38,876 bases of DNA from CAZBRS01 sp964494475 (GTDB lineage: Bacteria > Myxococcota_A > UBA9042 > CAZBRS01), in contig CAZBRS010000054.1 in the NCBI GenBank assembly GCA_964494475.1, forward strand, positions 1 through 38,876, written 5' to 3'. How positions within the stretch are numbered: position 1 is the first letter of the stretch; every line of letters starts with the position of its first letter. Made by a program: the position numbers and the translations under genes. Shown here one piece after another: positions 17,919-26,061 of the stretch. The notes beneath the pieces were generated by a model that was not told the origin of the DNA, did no database searches, and worked only from the letters and a program-made list of their open reading frames with translations.

Positions 17919-18250
17919 TACTTGGCGACCCCGAACTGGCTGCGACAGCCCTCGAGGTCCTTGGGGGTCTTGGCCTCGACCATGCAATCGGCCGCGGCGA
18001 TGGAGCCCTCGACCTTGCACCGCTCGACGCACGCGTCGGCGATGGGCTTGCCGTCGGTGGCGATCTTCTGGTCGAACTTGTCCTTGTATTCCTGCGGAAG
18101 GCCCGCCAGCGCCTCGCGCTTCTGCGAGCCCGTCAATTCGACGTACTTCTTGCACGCCTCGAGGCAGAGCTCGTCGCTCGGGATCTTCGAACAGGCACCC
18201 GCGATGCTCAACAGCAGACCCGCAACCACCAAGGCGGCCACTCGTCTCAT
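17918..18250 (-). CDS. Small Cys-rich lipoprotein with twin CX3C motif
   Basis: The 110-residue protein has a signal peptide ending in AGAC (Cys20), probably a lipobox. The mature part is helical with six Cys: C29-X3-C33, C74-X3-C78, C89 and C102. The first two pairs form a twin CX3C arrangement, which in other small proteins staples two antiparallel helices by two disulfides. No family is recognised. It leads the ftsY operon behind a strong promoter (18281-18309) and a GGAG site, and its stop overlaps the ftsY start. Whether this has to do with secretion or is only convenient placement cannot be told. Confidence 0.72.
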
Positions 18251-18280
18251 CGCCGCTCCAGCTTCGGATGAGTTGGCGCC

Positions 18281-18309
18281 ATGGTAAATGCGGCCCGGCG
18301 CGATGTCAA
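18281..18309 (-). promoter_or_regulatory. Predicted strong promoter of the lipoprotein-ftsY operon
   Basis: On the minus strand a perfect TTGACA (18304-18309), a 17-base spacer and TACCAT (18281-18286). The TGA stop of the gene before (18306-18308) lies inside the -35 box. Confidence 0.6.
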
Positions 18310-18812
18310 CAGCGGTACCTCTCCTTCAGCCGCAGGTAGCTCTGGCCGAACGCGCGAATGGAGGCGAGGTCGCGATCCGTCAGGCCGCGCTTGACCTGGG
18401 CCGGCATGCCGAGCACCAACGAACGGGGAGGGACCTGCATGCCCGCCGGCACCACGGCCCCGGCGCCGACGATGCAGTCGTCGCCGATGACGCAGCCGTC
18501 CAGCAGGATGGAGCCCATCCCGATGAGGCAGCGATCGCCCACGGTGCACGCGTGGACGATGGCGCGGTGGCCGATGGTCACGTCGGCGCCGATGCTGGCC
18601 CCGTGGCCCCCCGCGGTCACGTGGATCATCACGAGATCCTGTACGTTGGTGCGGGCGCCCACCCGGATGGGCAGGCCGTCGCCGCGGAGCACGGCCTGGA
18701 ACCACACGCTGGCGTCGGCGTCGAGGGTGACGTCACCGATCAGCGTGGCGTTCTCGGCCACGAAGACACCGGGCGCGAGCGTTGGTGTCTTGCCGTCGAA
18801 GCTCAGGATCAA
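18306..18812 (-). CDS. Gamma-carbonic-anhydrase-like left-handed beta-helix protein
   Basis: The 168-residue cytoplasmic protein is built of hexapeptide repeats (ENATLIGDVTLDADASVWFQAVLRGD over 20-45, and similar turns to about 130), giving a trimeric left-handed beta-helix. The three metal-binding His of the gamma-carbonic anhydrase/YrdA/PaaY group are in place: His64 (MIHVT), His82 and His87 (GHRAIVHAC). Members bind zinc or iron; many have no shown carbonic anhydrase activity, so the reaction is uncertain. The start is a TTG seven bases behind the previous stop; it gives the family N-terminus (MILSFDGKTP). No Shine-Dalgarno is visible, so it probably depends on coupling to the upstream lipoprotein gene. 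Confidence 0.88.
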   Translation of the reverse strand: MILSFDGKTPTLAPGVFVAENATLIGDVTLDADASVWFQAVLRGDGLPIRVGARTNVQDLVMIHVTAGGHGASIGADVTIGHRAIVHACTVGDRCLIGMGSILLDGCVIGDDCIVGAGAVVPAGMQVPPRSLVLGMPAQVKRGLTDRDLASIRAFGQSYLRLKERYRC

Positions 18813-18819
18813 AGAATGA

Positions 18820-20775
18820 CTACTGAGCGGCGGCGGGAGCGGCGGCGGGAGCGGCGGCCGGAGCGGCGGCGGGAGCGGCGGCCGGAGCGGGCGCTTCGGC
18901 CGGGGCCGGCCCGTTGAACACGGTGGCGACCTGGGCGATCAGCTTGAACGGAACGGCCAGGCGAGCCTCGAAGCCCGTGGCGGCGCCGCGCAGGTAGAAG
19001 TACAGGTCGGCCGACTGCAGGCCGTCGATCTGGGCCTTGAACATGCTGAGCATGGGCAGGCCGGCGAACTGCTTGAGGGCGCCCGCGACATCGGCCGCGA
19101 CGAACAGCGACGACGCCGCGATGAGCGTGGTCGCGTCGGCCGAGAGGCCCGCCACCTTGCCGCTGCCGAGCTTGTTGTCGGCGAACGCCGCCATGAGCTC
19201 GTCGGCCTTGGGCGAGAAGACGCAGCCGTAGACGTTGTCGGCCCGACCGGCGCAGAGGAACGCGACCTTGTCGCCCAGGAGAGCCTTGGCGATGGCCACT
19301 TCGGGGTTCGCCGCCCACATGGGGTTGGCGTAGTCGACGGCGATCGAGAAGCCGATCTGCTTGTAGCCCTTGAGATCCTTGTTCACGAGCTCGATCTTCA
19401 CGCCCATGGGCTCGACCAGGGGCTTGACGGCGTCGACGATGGCCTGGAGCGTGTCGCCCTGGATCTGGATGGGCGCGGGCTGACCCTCGGCGGCCTTCTT
19501 GGCGAGCTCGGCCTTGGCGAAGGCCACGAACTTGGGCTCGACGAAGCCCCAGAGGTCGGCGAGCAGGGTCTCGTAGGCCTTGGCGTCCTTGACGCCGCTG
19601 ACCATCACCATGTGGAACGGGAAGCCGCCGTGCGAGGCGAACGAGAACGCTCCGTCGCCGCTGGACAGGTCGTAGGCCTTGTCGAGGTACGCGCTGATCT
19701 TCGCGACGTCTTCGGGGGTGAGCTGGAAGATCTCCTTGTACATGTTCAAGGAGACGTCCTTGTACTCGAGGAACAGCTTGGGATCGATGTTGAAGGCGAA
19801 CGTGAGGTACGACGCGTCGGGGAGCTGCTTGAAGAGCGTCGACGTGCGCGAGGCCATGCCGGCGAGCTTCTCGGCGCCCTTCGAGCCGGCGGTCACGAGG
19901 CCGGTGACCGGCAGGGAGATGGTGCCGTCCTTGTACTCGAGGGCGAACTTCACGAGCTCGATGTCCTTCAGGAACGACAGGGTGCCGGCGGCCATGGTCT
20001 TCAGCGACTCGGTGACCTGCTTGTCGAGGAACGGCACCGCCGGGGCGCCCTCGCCGCCGGCCGCCAGCCCGTCGAGCGCCTTGAGGCCCTCGTCGATCTC
20101 GGTGCCGTAGAGCCCGAGCACGCCCTTGACGGGGACGAACAGCTCGAGGGTGCTGGCGAGCTTGAGCGTGAGGATCGAGCTGCGCAGGAAGGGCTCGGCC
20201 GCGGTGGTGAGCGCCTGGTCGTTCGACATGCAGACGTAGCCGTCGAGGACCTTCAGGAAGAACTTCTTGCCGAGGAAGTCGTACGAGAAGCCCGTGGCGG
20301 CGTCGCCCGTCTTGGTGTCGGGGAGCGCGGCGACGAACGCCTCGGCCGCCGTGAACGGCAGCAGGACCAGGGCGTTCTCGGTGTACTTCTTGGAGTCGTA
20401 GGCCACGAAGAACACGGGCTTGGCCTTGTCGAGCCAGTCGAGGTTCTTGACGTTGAGCGACGCCTGCATGCCCTGGAACATCATGGCCGAGGGGTTCGGC
20501 GTGCCGGGGAACGCCGCGACGATCTCGCCCACCATGGTGGTGAGGGGATCGAAGCCGGCGATGCCGCCGTACGCGAGCACGTCGGCGGGGATGTCGGAGG
20601 GCTTGGCGAGCGTGATGGCCGGAGCGGCCTTGGGCTCGGCCTTGGGGGCCTCGGCGACACCGGCAGCCTTGCCCGGCGCGGCGGCCTCGCCCGCGGGCTT
20701 CTCTTCCTTCTTGCACCCGGTGAGCGCGAGGGCCACGACCAGCAGCAGGAACACCGCGCGGGAAACGAGCTTCAT
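18820..20775 (-). CDS. Large lipoprotein of unknown function with Ala/Pro-repeat tail
   Basis: The 651-residue product starts behind a GGAGGA site and has a clear lipobox, LTGC (Cys21). A Lys/Glu/Ala/Pro linker spans about 22-60. The folded part (about 62-620) is rich in Phe/Tyr and mixed helix and strand, with internal echoes (DWLDKAKPVFFVAYDSKKY and later SPKADELMAAFADNKLGSG), and only three Cys after the lipid Cys (residues about 182, 519 and 528). The tail is a repeat of APAA ending in Gln. I do not recognise the family; the general look is that of the DUF3352-like lipoproteins that carry long paralogous beta segments. It is a solitary start after its own promoter, with the carbonic-anhydrase-like gene behind it. 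Confidence 0.7.
   Translation of the reverse strand: MKLVSRAVFLLLVVALALTGCKKEEKPAGEAAAPGKAAGVAEAPKAEPKAAPAITLAKPSDIPADVLAYGGIAGFDPLTTMVGEIVAAFPGTPNPSAMMFQGMQASLNVKNLDWLDKAKPVFFVAYDSKKYTENALVLLPFTAAEAFVAALPDTKTGDAATGFSYDFLGKKFFLKVLDGYVCMSNDQALTTAAEPFLRSSILTLKLASTLELFVPVKGVLGLYGTEIDEGLKALDGLAAGGEGAPAVPFLDKQVTESLKTMAAGTLSFLKDIELVKFALEYKDGTISLPVTGLVTAGSKGAEKLAGMASRTSTLFKQLPDASYLTFAFNIDPKLFLEYKDVSLNMYKEIFQLTPEDVAKISAYLDKAYDLSSGDGAFSFASHGGFPFHMVMVSGVKDAKAYETLLADLWGFVEPKFVAFAKAELAKKAAEGQPAPIQIQGDTLQAIVDAVKPLVEPMGVKIELVNKDLKGYKQIGFSIAVDYANPMWAANPEVAIAKALLGDKVAFLCAGRADNVYGCVFSPKADELMAAFADNKLGSGKVAGLSADATTLIAASSLFVAADVAGALKQFAGLPMLSMFKAQIDGLQSADLYFYLRGAATGFEARLAVPFKLIAQVATVFNGPAPAEAPAPAAAPAAAPAAAPAAAPAAAQ
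18823..18906 (-). repeat. Ala/Pro-coding tandem repeat at the 3' end of the lipoprotein gene
   Basis: About five units of 12 bases (GCTCCCGCCGCC and variants on the minus strand) code for the APAA tail. Units alternate between two spellings, suggesting duplication of a 24-base pair. Length variation would keep the reading frame. Confidence 0.65.
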
Positions 20776-20813
20776 ACGAATCCTCCATCCAGATGGGACG
20801 AAAATACGGCGCG

Positions 20814-20842
20814 ATTTAGGTGCAATTCGACGCCGATGTCAA
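20814..20842 (-). promoter_or_regulatory. Predicted promoter of the large lipoprotein gene
   Basis: On the minus strand a perfect TTGACA (20837-20842) contains the TGA stop of the upstream gene (20839-20841). The -10 is weak: CTAAAT at 17 bases or TAAATC at 18 bases. The AT-rich stretch further on (TATTTT near 20801) is an alternative. Confidence 0.4.
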
Positions 20843-21105
20843 CGAGATAATCCGGAGGCCGGCGCGCCGGCGAGAGCGTCGACCAGGGCCGCGGCGCGGG
20901 TCCGCCGAGCGGCGGTGTCCCGCTCGTCGGGCCGCCCCGCCCGGAAGCACGCGCCCTCGGAGGGGACCTCCGGCCCGGACACAGGCACCTCGACCTCCTC
21001 CTCCTGGTCGGTGACGAAGACCACGACCCCGTCCTCGACGCGATCGACGCAACCGTCGGGCCACGCGACCGCCAGCACCCACGAGCACGCCAACATCACG
21101 CCCAT
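20839..21105 (-). CDS. Small DUF3006-like protein
   Basis: The 88-residue product has a short hydrophobic N-terminus (MGVMLACSWVLAVAWP) that could be a weak signal sequence, then CVDRVEDGVVVFVTDQEEEV followed by VPVSGPEVPSEGACF. This DR.E...V.....D....V.VP...P..G pattern resembles DUF3006, a small beta-barrel domain of unknown function. The remainder is Arg/Ala-rich. It starts 10 bases behind the radC stop with a good GGGGAGGGG site, so it is in the radC transcript. The alternative start at the fourth codon is possible. The family call is from memory of the pattern. Confidence 0.6.
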   Translation of the reverse strand: MGVMLACSWVLAVAWPDGCVDRVEDGVVVFVTDQEEEVEVPVSGPEVPSEGACFRAGRPDERDTAARRTRAAALVDALAGAPASGLSR

Positions 21106-21115
21106 GTCCCCTCCC

Positions 21116-21775
21116 CTACTCCGCGAACGGCAGCAACCCGCCGTCGCGCAGGCTGCTCCATTCGCCGGCTCCGATGACGACGTGATCCACGAGCGCGACG
21201 CCCAGCAGCTTACCGGCCCGGAGCACGCTCCGGGTGAAGGCCACGTCGTCGCGCGACGGCGTGGCGACGCCGCTCGGGTGGTTGTGGACCAGCAGGAACC
21301 GGCTGACGCGCGCCCTCAGGCAAGCGGTCAGCACCTCGGCCGGGGTCGCGGCGACCCGCGTCGCGGAGCCGTCTCCGATGCGCTCGCGCCCCAGCACCCG
21401 GTTGGCGCCGTCGAGGAAGAGCGCCCACAGCTCCTCGACCGGCTCGGCCGACAGCGCGGCGAAGCGCTCGTACACGTCACGGGCACCGCGCACCTGACCC
21501 CGCTCGTCGGGCTCGAGCCAGGCCAGCCGCGCCAACTCGAGGGCATCGCGAATCCGCTCGGCCGCGCCCTCGGGCAGCCCCGCGACCGACCCGACCGGCC
21601 GACGTCCGAGGCGCCGTACGCCGCGCAAGCCACCCAGCGCTCGGCGCACGCGGGCCAGGGTCTCGGCGTCGAGGGCCACACCGATCACGCGGGCGACCAG
21701 GCTGTCCACGGTTTCGTCGTACGAGCTTCGCGAGAGTTCGTCTTCGGGGCGCCTGTCAGCCTCGTCCATCGCCAT
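21116..21775 (-). CDS. radC: RadC family protein (JAMM/MPN domain)
   Basis: The 219-residue protein has an N-terminal helix-hairpin-helix-like part (about 30-85) and a C-terminal MPN domain with the complete JAMM metal site: Glu115, His164-X-His166-X7-Ser174-X2-Asp177 (HNHPSGVATPSRDD). RadC proteins have long been tied to DNA repair, but that role is disputed; the metal centre suggests a hydrolase. Two in-frame ATGs (21775 and 21769) compete; the first has a GGAG site seven bases away. It is somewhat diverged in the N-terminal region. The DUF3006-like gene follows within the same transcript. Confidence 0.88.
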   Translation of the reverse strand: MAMDEADRRPEDELSRSSYDETVDSLVARVIGVALDAETLARVRRALGGLRGVRRLGRRPVGSVAGLPEGAAERIRDALELARLAWLEPDERGQVRGARDVYERFAALSAEPVEELWALFLDGANRVLGRERIGDGSATRVAATPAEVLTACLRARVSRFLLVHNHPSGVATPSRDDVAFTRSVLRAGKLLGVALVDHVVIGAGEWSSLRDGGLLPFAE

Positions 21776-21893
21776 GCGCTGCTCCGTCGGGGTCTATCGC
21801 CGCTCGGAACGGTTGCACGCGGCATGCCAGCCCCCGGAACGGGGCGCAGCAGCCTCGGAGGCGCGTCTGACGAAGGGGTGGTGGGAGCGCGGA

Positions 21894-21927
21894 CGGTCCG
21901 GAGGCGGTCCGGGCCGGTCCGCCGGAC
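21894..21927. repeat. Three helically phased CGGTCCG repeats and an inverted repeat
   Basis: CGGTCCG occurs at 21894-21900, 21905-21911 and 21915-21921 (11- and 10-base spacing). GTCCGG at 21896-21901 pairs with CCGGAC at 21922-21927. The site lies between the ceramidase-like stop and radC. It may be an operator in front of radC or a structured 3' end of the ceramidase message; no T-run follows. Confidence 0.45.
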
Positions 21928-21942
21928 AGGGGGAGGGTCGGG

Positions 21943-24167
21943 CTACTGGGTGATCTCGAAGGGCGTCGAGTCCGTCTCGTAGGCCTGCTCACCGGAGTCG
22001 GTGCGGGCCATCCCGGACACGTGGAACCGGAACGTACCGATCAGGGACCCGGTCGTCGAGGACGCGGGGCGCGTGGTGGCGAACCGCAGGTTCCAGTGGA
22101 ACGTGCGCGTCGTGACGTTCTTCGCCTCGCCGTACGTGGGCTCGAGGATGACCTCGACCTCGTACTCGTAGCTGCCGGTGATGACGGGCGTGCCGTTCTT
22201 GTGGGTCACCGTCTCGAAGGCCTCTCCGACCTTCTTCTGCAGTTCGACGACGGGCACCCCGTACCAGTTGTCGCCGCCCTCGAACGTGACCTCGATCATC
22301 TGCTTCGGGCCGTAACTGGCCGCCGGCGGCTTGGACCACGTGCCGAGCACGGCCGACCGCGACGCCACGAACACGCCCGCGCCGCTCGGGGTCACCTCGG
22401 GGGGCGTGGGCTCCTCCCAGGCGATCGGATGCTCGGGCGCCACGAAGGCCTCCATGATGGAGATGGCGCGCTCGGTCAGGTAATCGCCCTGCTTGGGGCC
22501 CCACATGGCGCCCGAAGGCTCGTAGCCGCCCAGCCACCAGTTCCACTCGGGCGTGCTGTAGCCGATGTAGTCTTGCGCGTAGCCCACGAAGAAGAGCTTG
22601 AGCTCGGGATGCGCGGCCACGATGCCGTCGCGGATGGCCTGGTAGATGGCCGTGACCGGCTCGCCCGGGAAGGTGATGATGTGCAGCGAGCCGATGCGCG
22701 CGGCGGTGAGCAACGTGCGGTCCGGGGCGGCCTTGTCCTCGGTGAGGGGCACGCAGCCCTTGTCGAGGCCCACGAGGGGAACCTGGCCGCCGGGCTCGTC
22801 CCAGCAGATCGACTCTTTGGCGCCGCCGCAGTAGAGCCCGCCGAAGGGGAAGGGGAACTCGCCGGCGGCGTAGCCGAGCGCCTCGCGGCTGAGGGGCACC
22901 CACACCGTTCGGCCGGCCACCTCGACCACGCCGCTCTGCTCGGTCATGGCGTCGAGGACGGCCAGCACGCGCTCGGCGAAGACGTTGCCCAGGGCCTCGA
23001 TGCGCGTGTAGTCGTGCTTGACCGGCGAGCCCTGCTCGTCGACCGGGGCGTCGCCCGGGGAGATGTCGCCGGCCCACGCGTTCAGGAACACGACGGGCAC
23101 GTGCCGGTCGAACTGCTCTTCGAGCTTGCGCTCGAGCCCGCCCGCCACGTCCTGGCTGATGGTGCAGTTGTCGTTGCCGATGACCGTGCCGTGGATGGCG
23201 AACACGGTGAGCAGGCCCTTGACGCTGTCGTCGGACAGGCGCTTGAAGCGCAGCACCTGGATGGCGTCCTCGTGGAACTCGCCGTCTTCGCAGCGCCGAT
23301 CGTTGTGCAGCCCCTCGCCGTCAGCGAGCGCGAAGCCCATGGAGACGGGCTCGAGATCGTGGAACGCGTCGACGACGGCCTGGACGATGGACTCGATCAT
23401 GCGCTCGTAGTGCTCGGGGAAGAACTGGTCCTGCACGAACTGGAACATGGCGTTCTTCGACATGCGCGCCGGCCCGCTGTGGGTGTGCGTGGCGCCGAAG
23501 ATCAAGGTGTTCGAGAAGTCCTGGCCCGTGCGCTCCTTCAGGCGCAGCACCACGTCTTGCCGCGTGTAGGAGTCGATGCCCACGAGGTCGCCCTTGACGA
23601 AGACCATGCGACCCGTTCCCCCTTCGAGGACCGCGACCTTCCAGGTGGGGGCGGTGTAGACCTTGTCGTTGGCGGGGTAGTTCTTGGCGTAGGGGCCCAT
23701 CTTGCAGGCGTTCGACGGACCGAAGCCCGAGATGGGAATGCCCACGGGGATGGGCACGACGCGCGTGGCGAAGCCCGCCCTCAGGACCACCGGCTCCGTG
23801 AGGTCGGGGAGCCGGTCGGGGTCCACGACCTCGGCGTCGGCGACATCGGCCGCGACCTCGTTGGCGTCGGCCGCGACCTCGNNNNNNNNNNNNNNNNNNN
23901 NNNNNNNNNNNNNNNNNNNNNNNNNNNNNNNNNNNNNNNNNNNNNNNNNNNNNNNNNNNNNNNNNNNNNNNNNNNNNNNNNGACCTCGGCGTCGGCGACA
24001 TCGGCCGCGACCTCGTTGGCGTCGGCCGCGACCTCGCTGGCGTCGGCCGCGACCTCGTTGGCGTCGGCCGCGACCTCGTTGGCGTCGGCCGCGGCGTCGC
24101 CTCCGGAGCAGCCGAGCGCGACCAGGCACGACGCAGCCAGCACGAGCAGGCAACGAGACAGGCGCAT
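21943..24167 (-). CDS. Neutral/alkaline ceramidase-like lipoprotein, interrupted by an assembly gap
   Basis: The protein is predicted to split N-acyl sphingosines or a similar amide outside the cytoplasm. It starts at the ATG ending at 24167 with a signal peptide and lipobox ALGC (Cys20). A linker of EVAADAN-type heptapeptides follows and contains the 100-N gap. The catalytic part begins about 80 residues on: FGATHTHSGPA (the zinc-binding THTHSGP motif of neutral ceramidases), FAIHGT, DVAGGLE, NAWAGDISPG, FPGEPVT and GYAQDYIGYSTPEWNW, followed by a beta-sandwich C-terminus. With the gap as written the two halves are out of frame. Merging the 55-base duplicate ends removes 155 bases and gives one open frame of 690 codons, so I treat it as a single intact gene. 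The THTH region fits better than the rest of the family, so a related amidase is possible. Confidence 0.8.
23827..24093 (-). repeat. 21-base tandem repeats coding the EVAADAN linker
   Basis: Units of 21 bases (GAGGTCGCGGCCGACGCCAA plus C and variants on the minus strand) code for E-V-A-A-D-A-N. At least four copies are seen on the upstream side of the gap and one to two on the other, with DVADAEV as a variant unit. Copy number is unsure because the gap lies inside the array; any change in whole units keeps the frame. Confidence 0.75.
23882..23981. other. 100-base N gap, probably spurious
   Basis: The gap is exactly 100 Ns, a placeholder length. The 55 bases before it (23827-23881) are identical to the 55 bases after it (23982-24036), as when two contigs end on a shared k-mer. 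Confidence 0.9.
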
Positions 24168-24194
24168 GGGACCCCCCGCCAGAAGTTCCGTGAC

Positions 24195-24223
24195 ATCTTC
24201 GGGAAGCAGCCCGTTCAAGTCAA
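24195..24223 (-). promoter_or_regulatory. Predicted promoter of the ceramidase-like gene
   Basis: On the minus strand TTGACT (24218-24223), a 17-base spacer and GAAGAT (24195-24200). The -10 is weak. The -35 lies in the left arm of the dyad at 24217-24266. Confidence 0.35.
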
Positions 24224-24266
24224 GCGCCCCCTTCGGCCGGGGCAACCCCGGCAAATCGCTTGACTT
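24217..24266. promoter_or_regulatory. Perfect 10-bp dyad holding two divergent -35 boxes
   Basis: AAGTCAAGCG (24217-24226) is the exact reverse complement of CGCTTGACTT (24257-24266). Each arm contains TTGACT facing outwards, towards the ceramidase-like gene and the FHA gene. Between the arms lies a perfect hairpin, GCCGGGG-CAA-CCCCGGC (24236-24252). The arrangement looks like a shared divergent control region, with room for a regulator that contacts both arms. Confidence 0.55.
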
Positions 24267-24288
24267 CGCGGCGTCGGGGCGCTGCAAT
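24260..24288 (+). promoter_or_regulatory. Predicted promoter of the FHA-pseudokinase gene
   Basis: TTGACT (24260-24265), a 17-base spacer and TGCAAT (24283-24288) lie about 27 bases before the TTG start at 24316. Confidence 0.45.
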
Positions 24289-24315
24289 GCCGCGGTTGGG
24301 GGATGACCGCTCGCT

Positions 24316-26061
24316 TTGAAGCTCACGCTCACCGTCACCGAGGGGCCGCTGGCCGGTCGCCGCTTCCGCCTGATCCACGAAGGCGTCTACGTCTTCGGGC
24401 GTCACGATGATCTGCCCGGATTCCTGGGGGAGGACGACTTCCTCTCGGGGCAGCACTTCGAGGTCGAATTGCGCGCGTCCGCGGCCGTGCTGCGCGACGC
24501 GGGGAGTCGCAACGGCACCCGCCTCAACGGGCGCCGCCTGATGCCCGCGCGCGTGGTCCTGGGAACCGACGGCAGCCAGAGCGTCGAGTCCGGCAGCCCG
24601 GGCGACGAGATGTTGCTGGCCGACGGCGACGCGATCTTCGCGGGCGCCACGGCGCTCGGGGTCACCCTGGAGGTCGGGCCGACGTGCTCCGAGTGCGGCG
24701 CCTCCATCGCCTCGGGCACGGAAGAGGCGCACCGCTGGATCGGAGGCACCTACCTGTGCGCGGCCTGCCGGGCCGACCTCGCCGAACGCGACGAGGAGCA
24801 GTCCCGACGAGCCCGCGGCCACGAGCAGAGCACAATCTCCTTCAGCGCAGCCGGCGCTCCGGCCGAGCCGCCGACCGGCGGCGAGGTGGTCACCTGCGCA
24901 CGCTGTGGCGCCCCCGTCGAGGCCCTGAGCCCACCGCCGTCGGGTCGCCCGCTCCTGCCGGTCTGCTCGCGTTGCTCGGGGGCCACGGGCGTTCTGCTCC
25001 ACGAGCTCGAGGCCTCGCTCCGCGACGCCTCGGCGAGCCCCGCTGCCGGCGACCTCGAAGCCGCGCTCGCCGCGCTCGCCGCGACCGGGCCCGTGACGGC
25101 GCGGGCGCCTGCGCCCTCGCTCGGCCAGCCCTCGAACCCGGCCGGAGAGCGCGCGGGCGAGTTCTCGTTCACCGTCCTCGACGACGGCGCGACAACGGAC
25201 GGGGCCGGCGGGGAGTTCGGCGTCCCGTCGCTCGACGACTTCGAGGTGGGGGCCCGGGTCGAGCGCACGCACCAGGGCGAGGTACACCGTGCCAGGCGCC
25301 GCTCCGACGGTCGCGAGGTGCTGCTGCGCCGAATCGACGCGCCCTCGGCCAACGTGGAGGTCGGCCGCCGCTTCGTGCGCGCCTTCGCACCCTGGCTCCA
25401 GCACGAGCATCGGCGACTCGTCGCGCCGCTCCTGGCCGGGTGCGGCCCCGGCCACGTGTTCGTGGCGTACCAGGCCGTCGACGGCCGCCGGTTGCCCCGC
25501 TTCGCGAACCTGTCGGCCTCGGAGCTCCGGCTCGACACCATCGTCGAGCTCGGGCTGCAGTGCCTCGCGGCGCTGGGGGCCTTGCACGGTGCCGGAGCGA
25601 TCCACGGCGACCTGCGCCCCGAGTCCGTCGTGGTCGGCGGAGACCCGGACCGGCTCGACGTTCGCGTGGGGGAGGCCGGCCTCACGCGCACGCTTCAGGA
25701 GTGCGGATTGCTCGGCGCCGACGCCTGGCGCCCTCTGCTCACGGCGCTGCCCTGGATGGCACCCGAGCTCGCGCGCAACCCTGGAGCCGTCACGCCCGCC
25801 ACCGACCTGTACGCGGCGGGTGCCATCCTCTACCAGCTGCTGACCGAGCACCCGCCGCGAGCCCTGCCCACGGTCCCCTCCGATCCGGCGCGCGTGCTCA
25901 CCGACATTCCACCCACTCCCCTGCGCTGGTATCGCCCCGACGCATCCCCCGCGCTCGAGGCCTTCGTCGCCCGGGCCCTGGCTCCCGATCCGGGCGCACG
26001 CTTCGCGTCGGCAACAGAGATGGCCGAGGCGCTTCAGGCTATTGATACGGGTTGGCCTTGA
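24316..26061 (+). CDS. FHA / twin zinc-ribbon / pseudokinase protein
   Basis: The 581-residue cytoplasmic protein starts at a TTG, the only start giving a complete FHA domain (MKLTLTVTEGPLAGRRF); no good ribosome site is seen. The FHA domain (1-120) keeps Gly28-Arg29, Ser44..His47 and SRNGT (64-68), the phosphothreonine-binding residues. Two four-Cys zinc ribbons follow (C124, C127, C148, C151; C194, C197, C217, C220). After a flexible stretch a kinase fold covers about 308-575, with HGDLRPES in place of HRDLKPEN (Asp432 kept, Asn to Ser437), Arg338 where the VAIK Lys should be, and EAG (453-455) instead of DFG; APE (482-484) and a late Arg562 remain. It therefore lacks the ATP-binding Lys and the metal-binding Asp and is probably a pseudokinase. 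The 3' end overlaps the opposing kinase gene by 23 bases. Confidence 0.85.
   Translation: MKLTLTVTEGPLAGRRFRLIHEGVYVFGRHDDLPGFLGEDDFLSGQHFEVELRASAAVLRDAGSRNGTRLNGRRLMPARVVLGTDGSQSVESGSPGDEMLLADGDAIFAGATALGVTLEVGPTCSECGASIASGTEEAHRWIGGTYLCAACRADLAERDEEQSRRARGHEQSTISFSAAGAPAEPPTGGEVVTCARCGAPVEALSPPPSGRPLLPVCSRCSGATGVLLHELEASLRDASASPAAGDLEAALAALAATGPVTARAPAPSLGQPSNPAGERAGEFSFTVLDDGATTDGAGGEFGVPSLDDFEVGARVERTHQGEVHRARRRSDGREVLLRRIDAPSANVEVGRRFVRAFAPWLQHEHRRLVAPLLAGCGPGHVFVAYQAVDGRRLPRFANLSASELRLDTIVELGLQCLAALGALHGAGAIHGDLRPESVVVGGDPDRLDVRVGEAGLTRTLQECGLLGADAWRPLLTALPWMAPELARNPGAVTPATDLYAAGAILYQLLTEHPPRALPTVPSDPARVLTDIPPTPLRWYRPDASPALEAFVARALAPDPGARFASATEMAEALQAIDTGWP

Noticed and set aside
21109..21119. 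AGTAGGGGAGG at the radC-DUF3006 junction and similar strings at 1420-1431 and 10243-10250 as copies of one mobile repeat
   Set aside because: Each is explained by a TAG stop followed by a purine-rich ribosome site or hairpin; they lack a shared longer core. Only the 1331-1384 palindrome stands alone as a repeat.
21943..24167. Frameshifted or broken ceramidase gene
   Set aside because: The frame break equals the arbitrary N count; merging the duplicated 55-base ends restores one frame.
24236..24252. Hairpin GCCGGGG-CAA-CCCCGGC as a rho-independent terminator
   Set aside because: It lies between two divergent start sites and no T-run follows on either strand, so no transcript would end there.
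24220..25851. Minus-strand 543-residue frame opposite the FHA gene
   Set aside because: No recognizable domain; the plus-strand frame shows complete FHA and zinc-ribbon residues.
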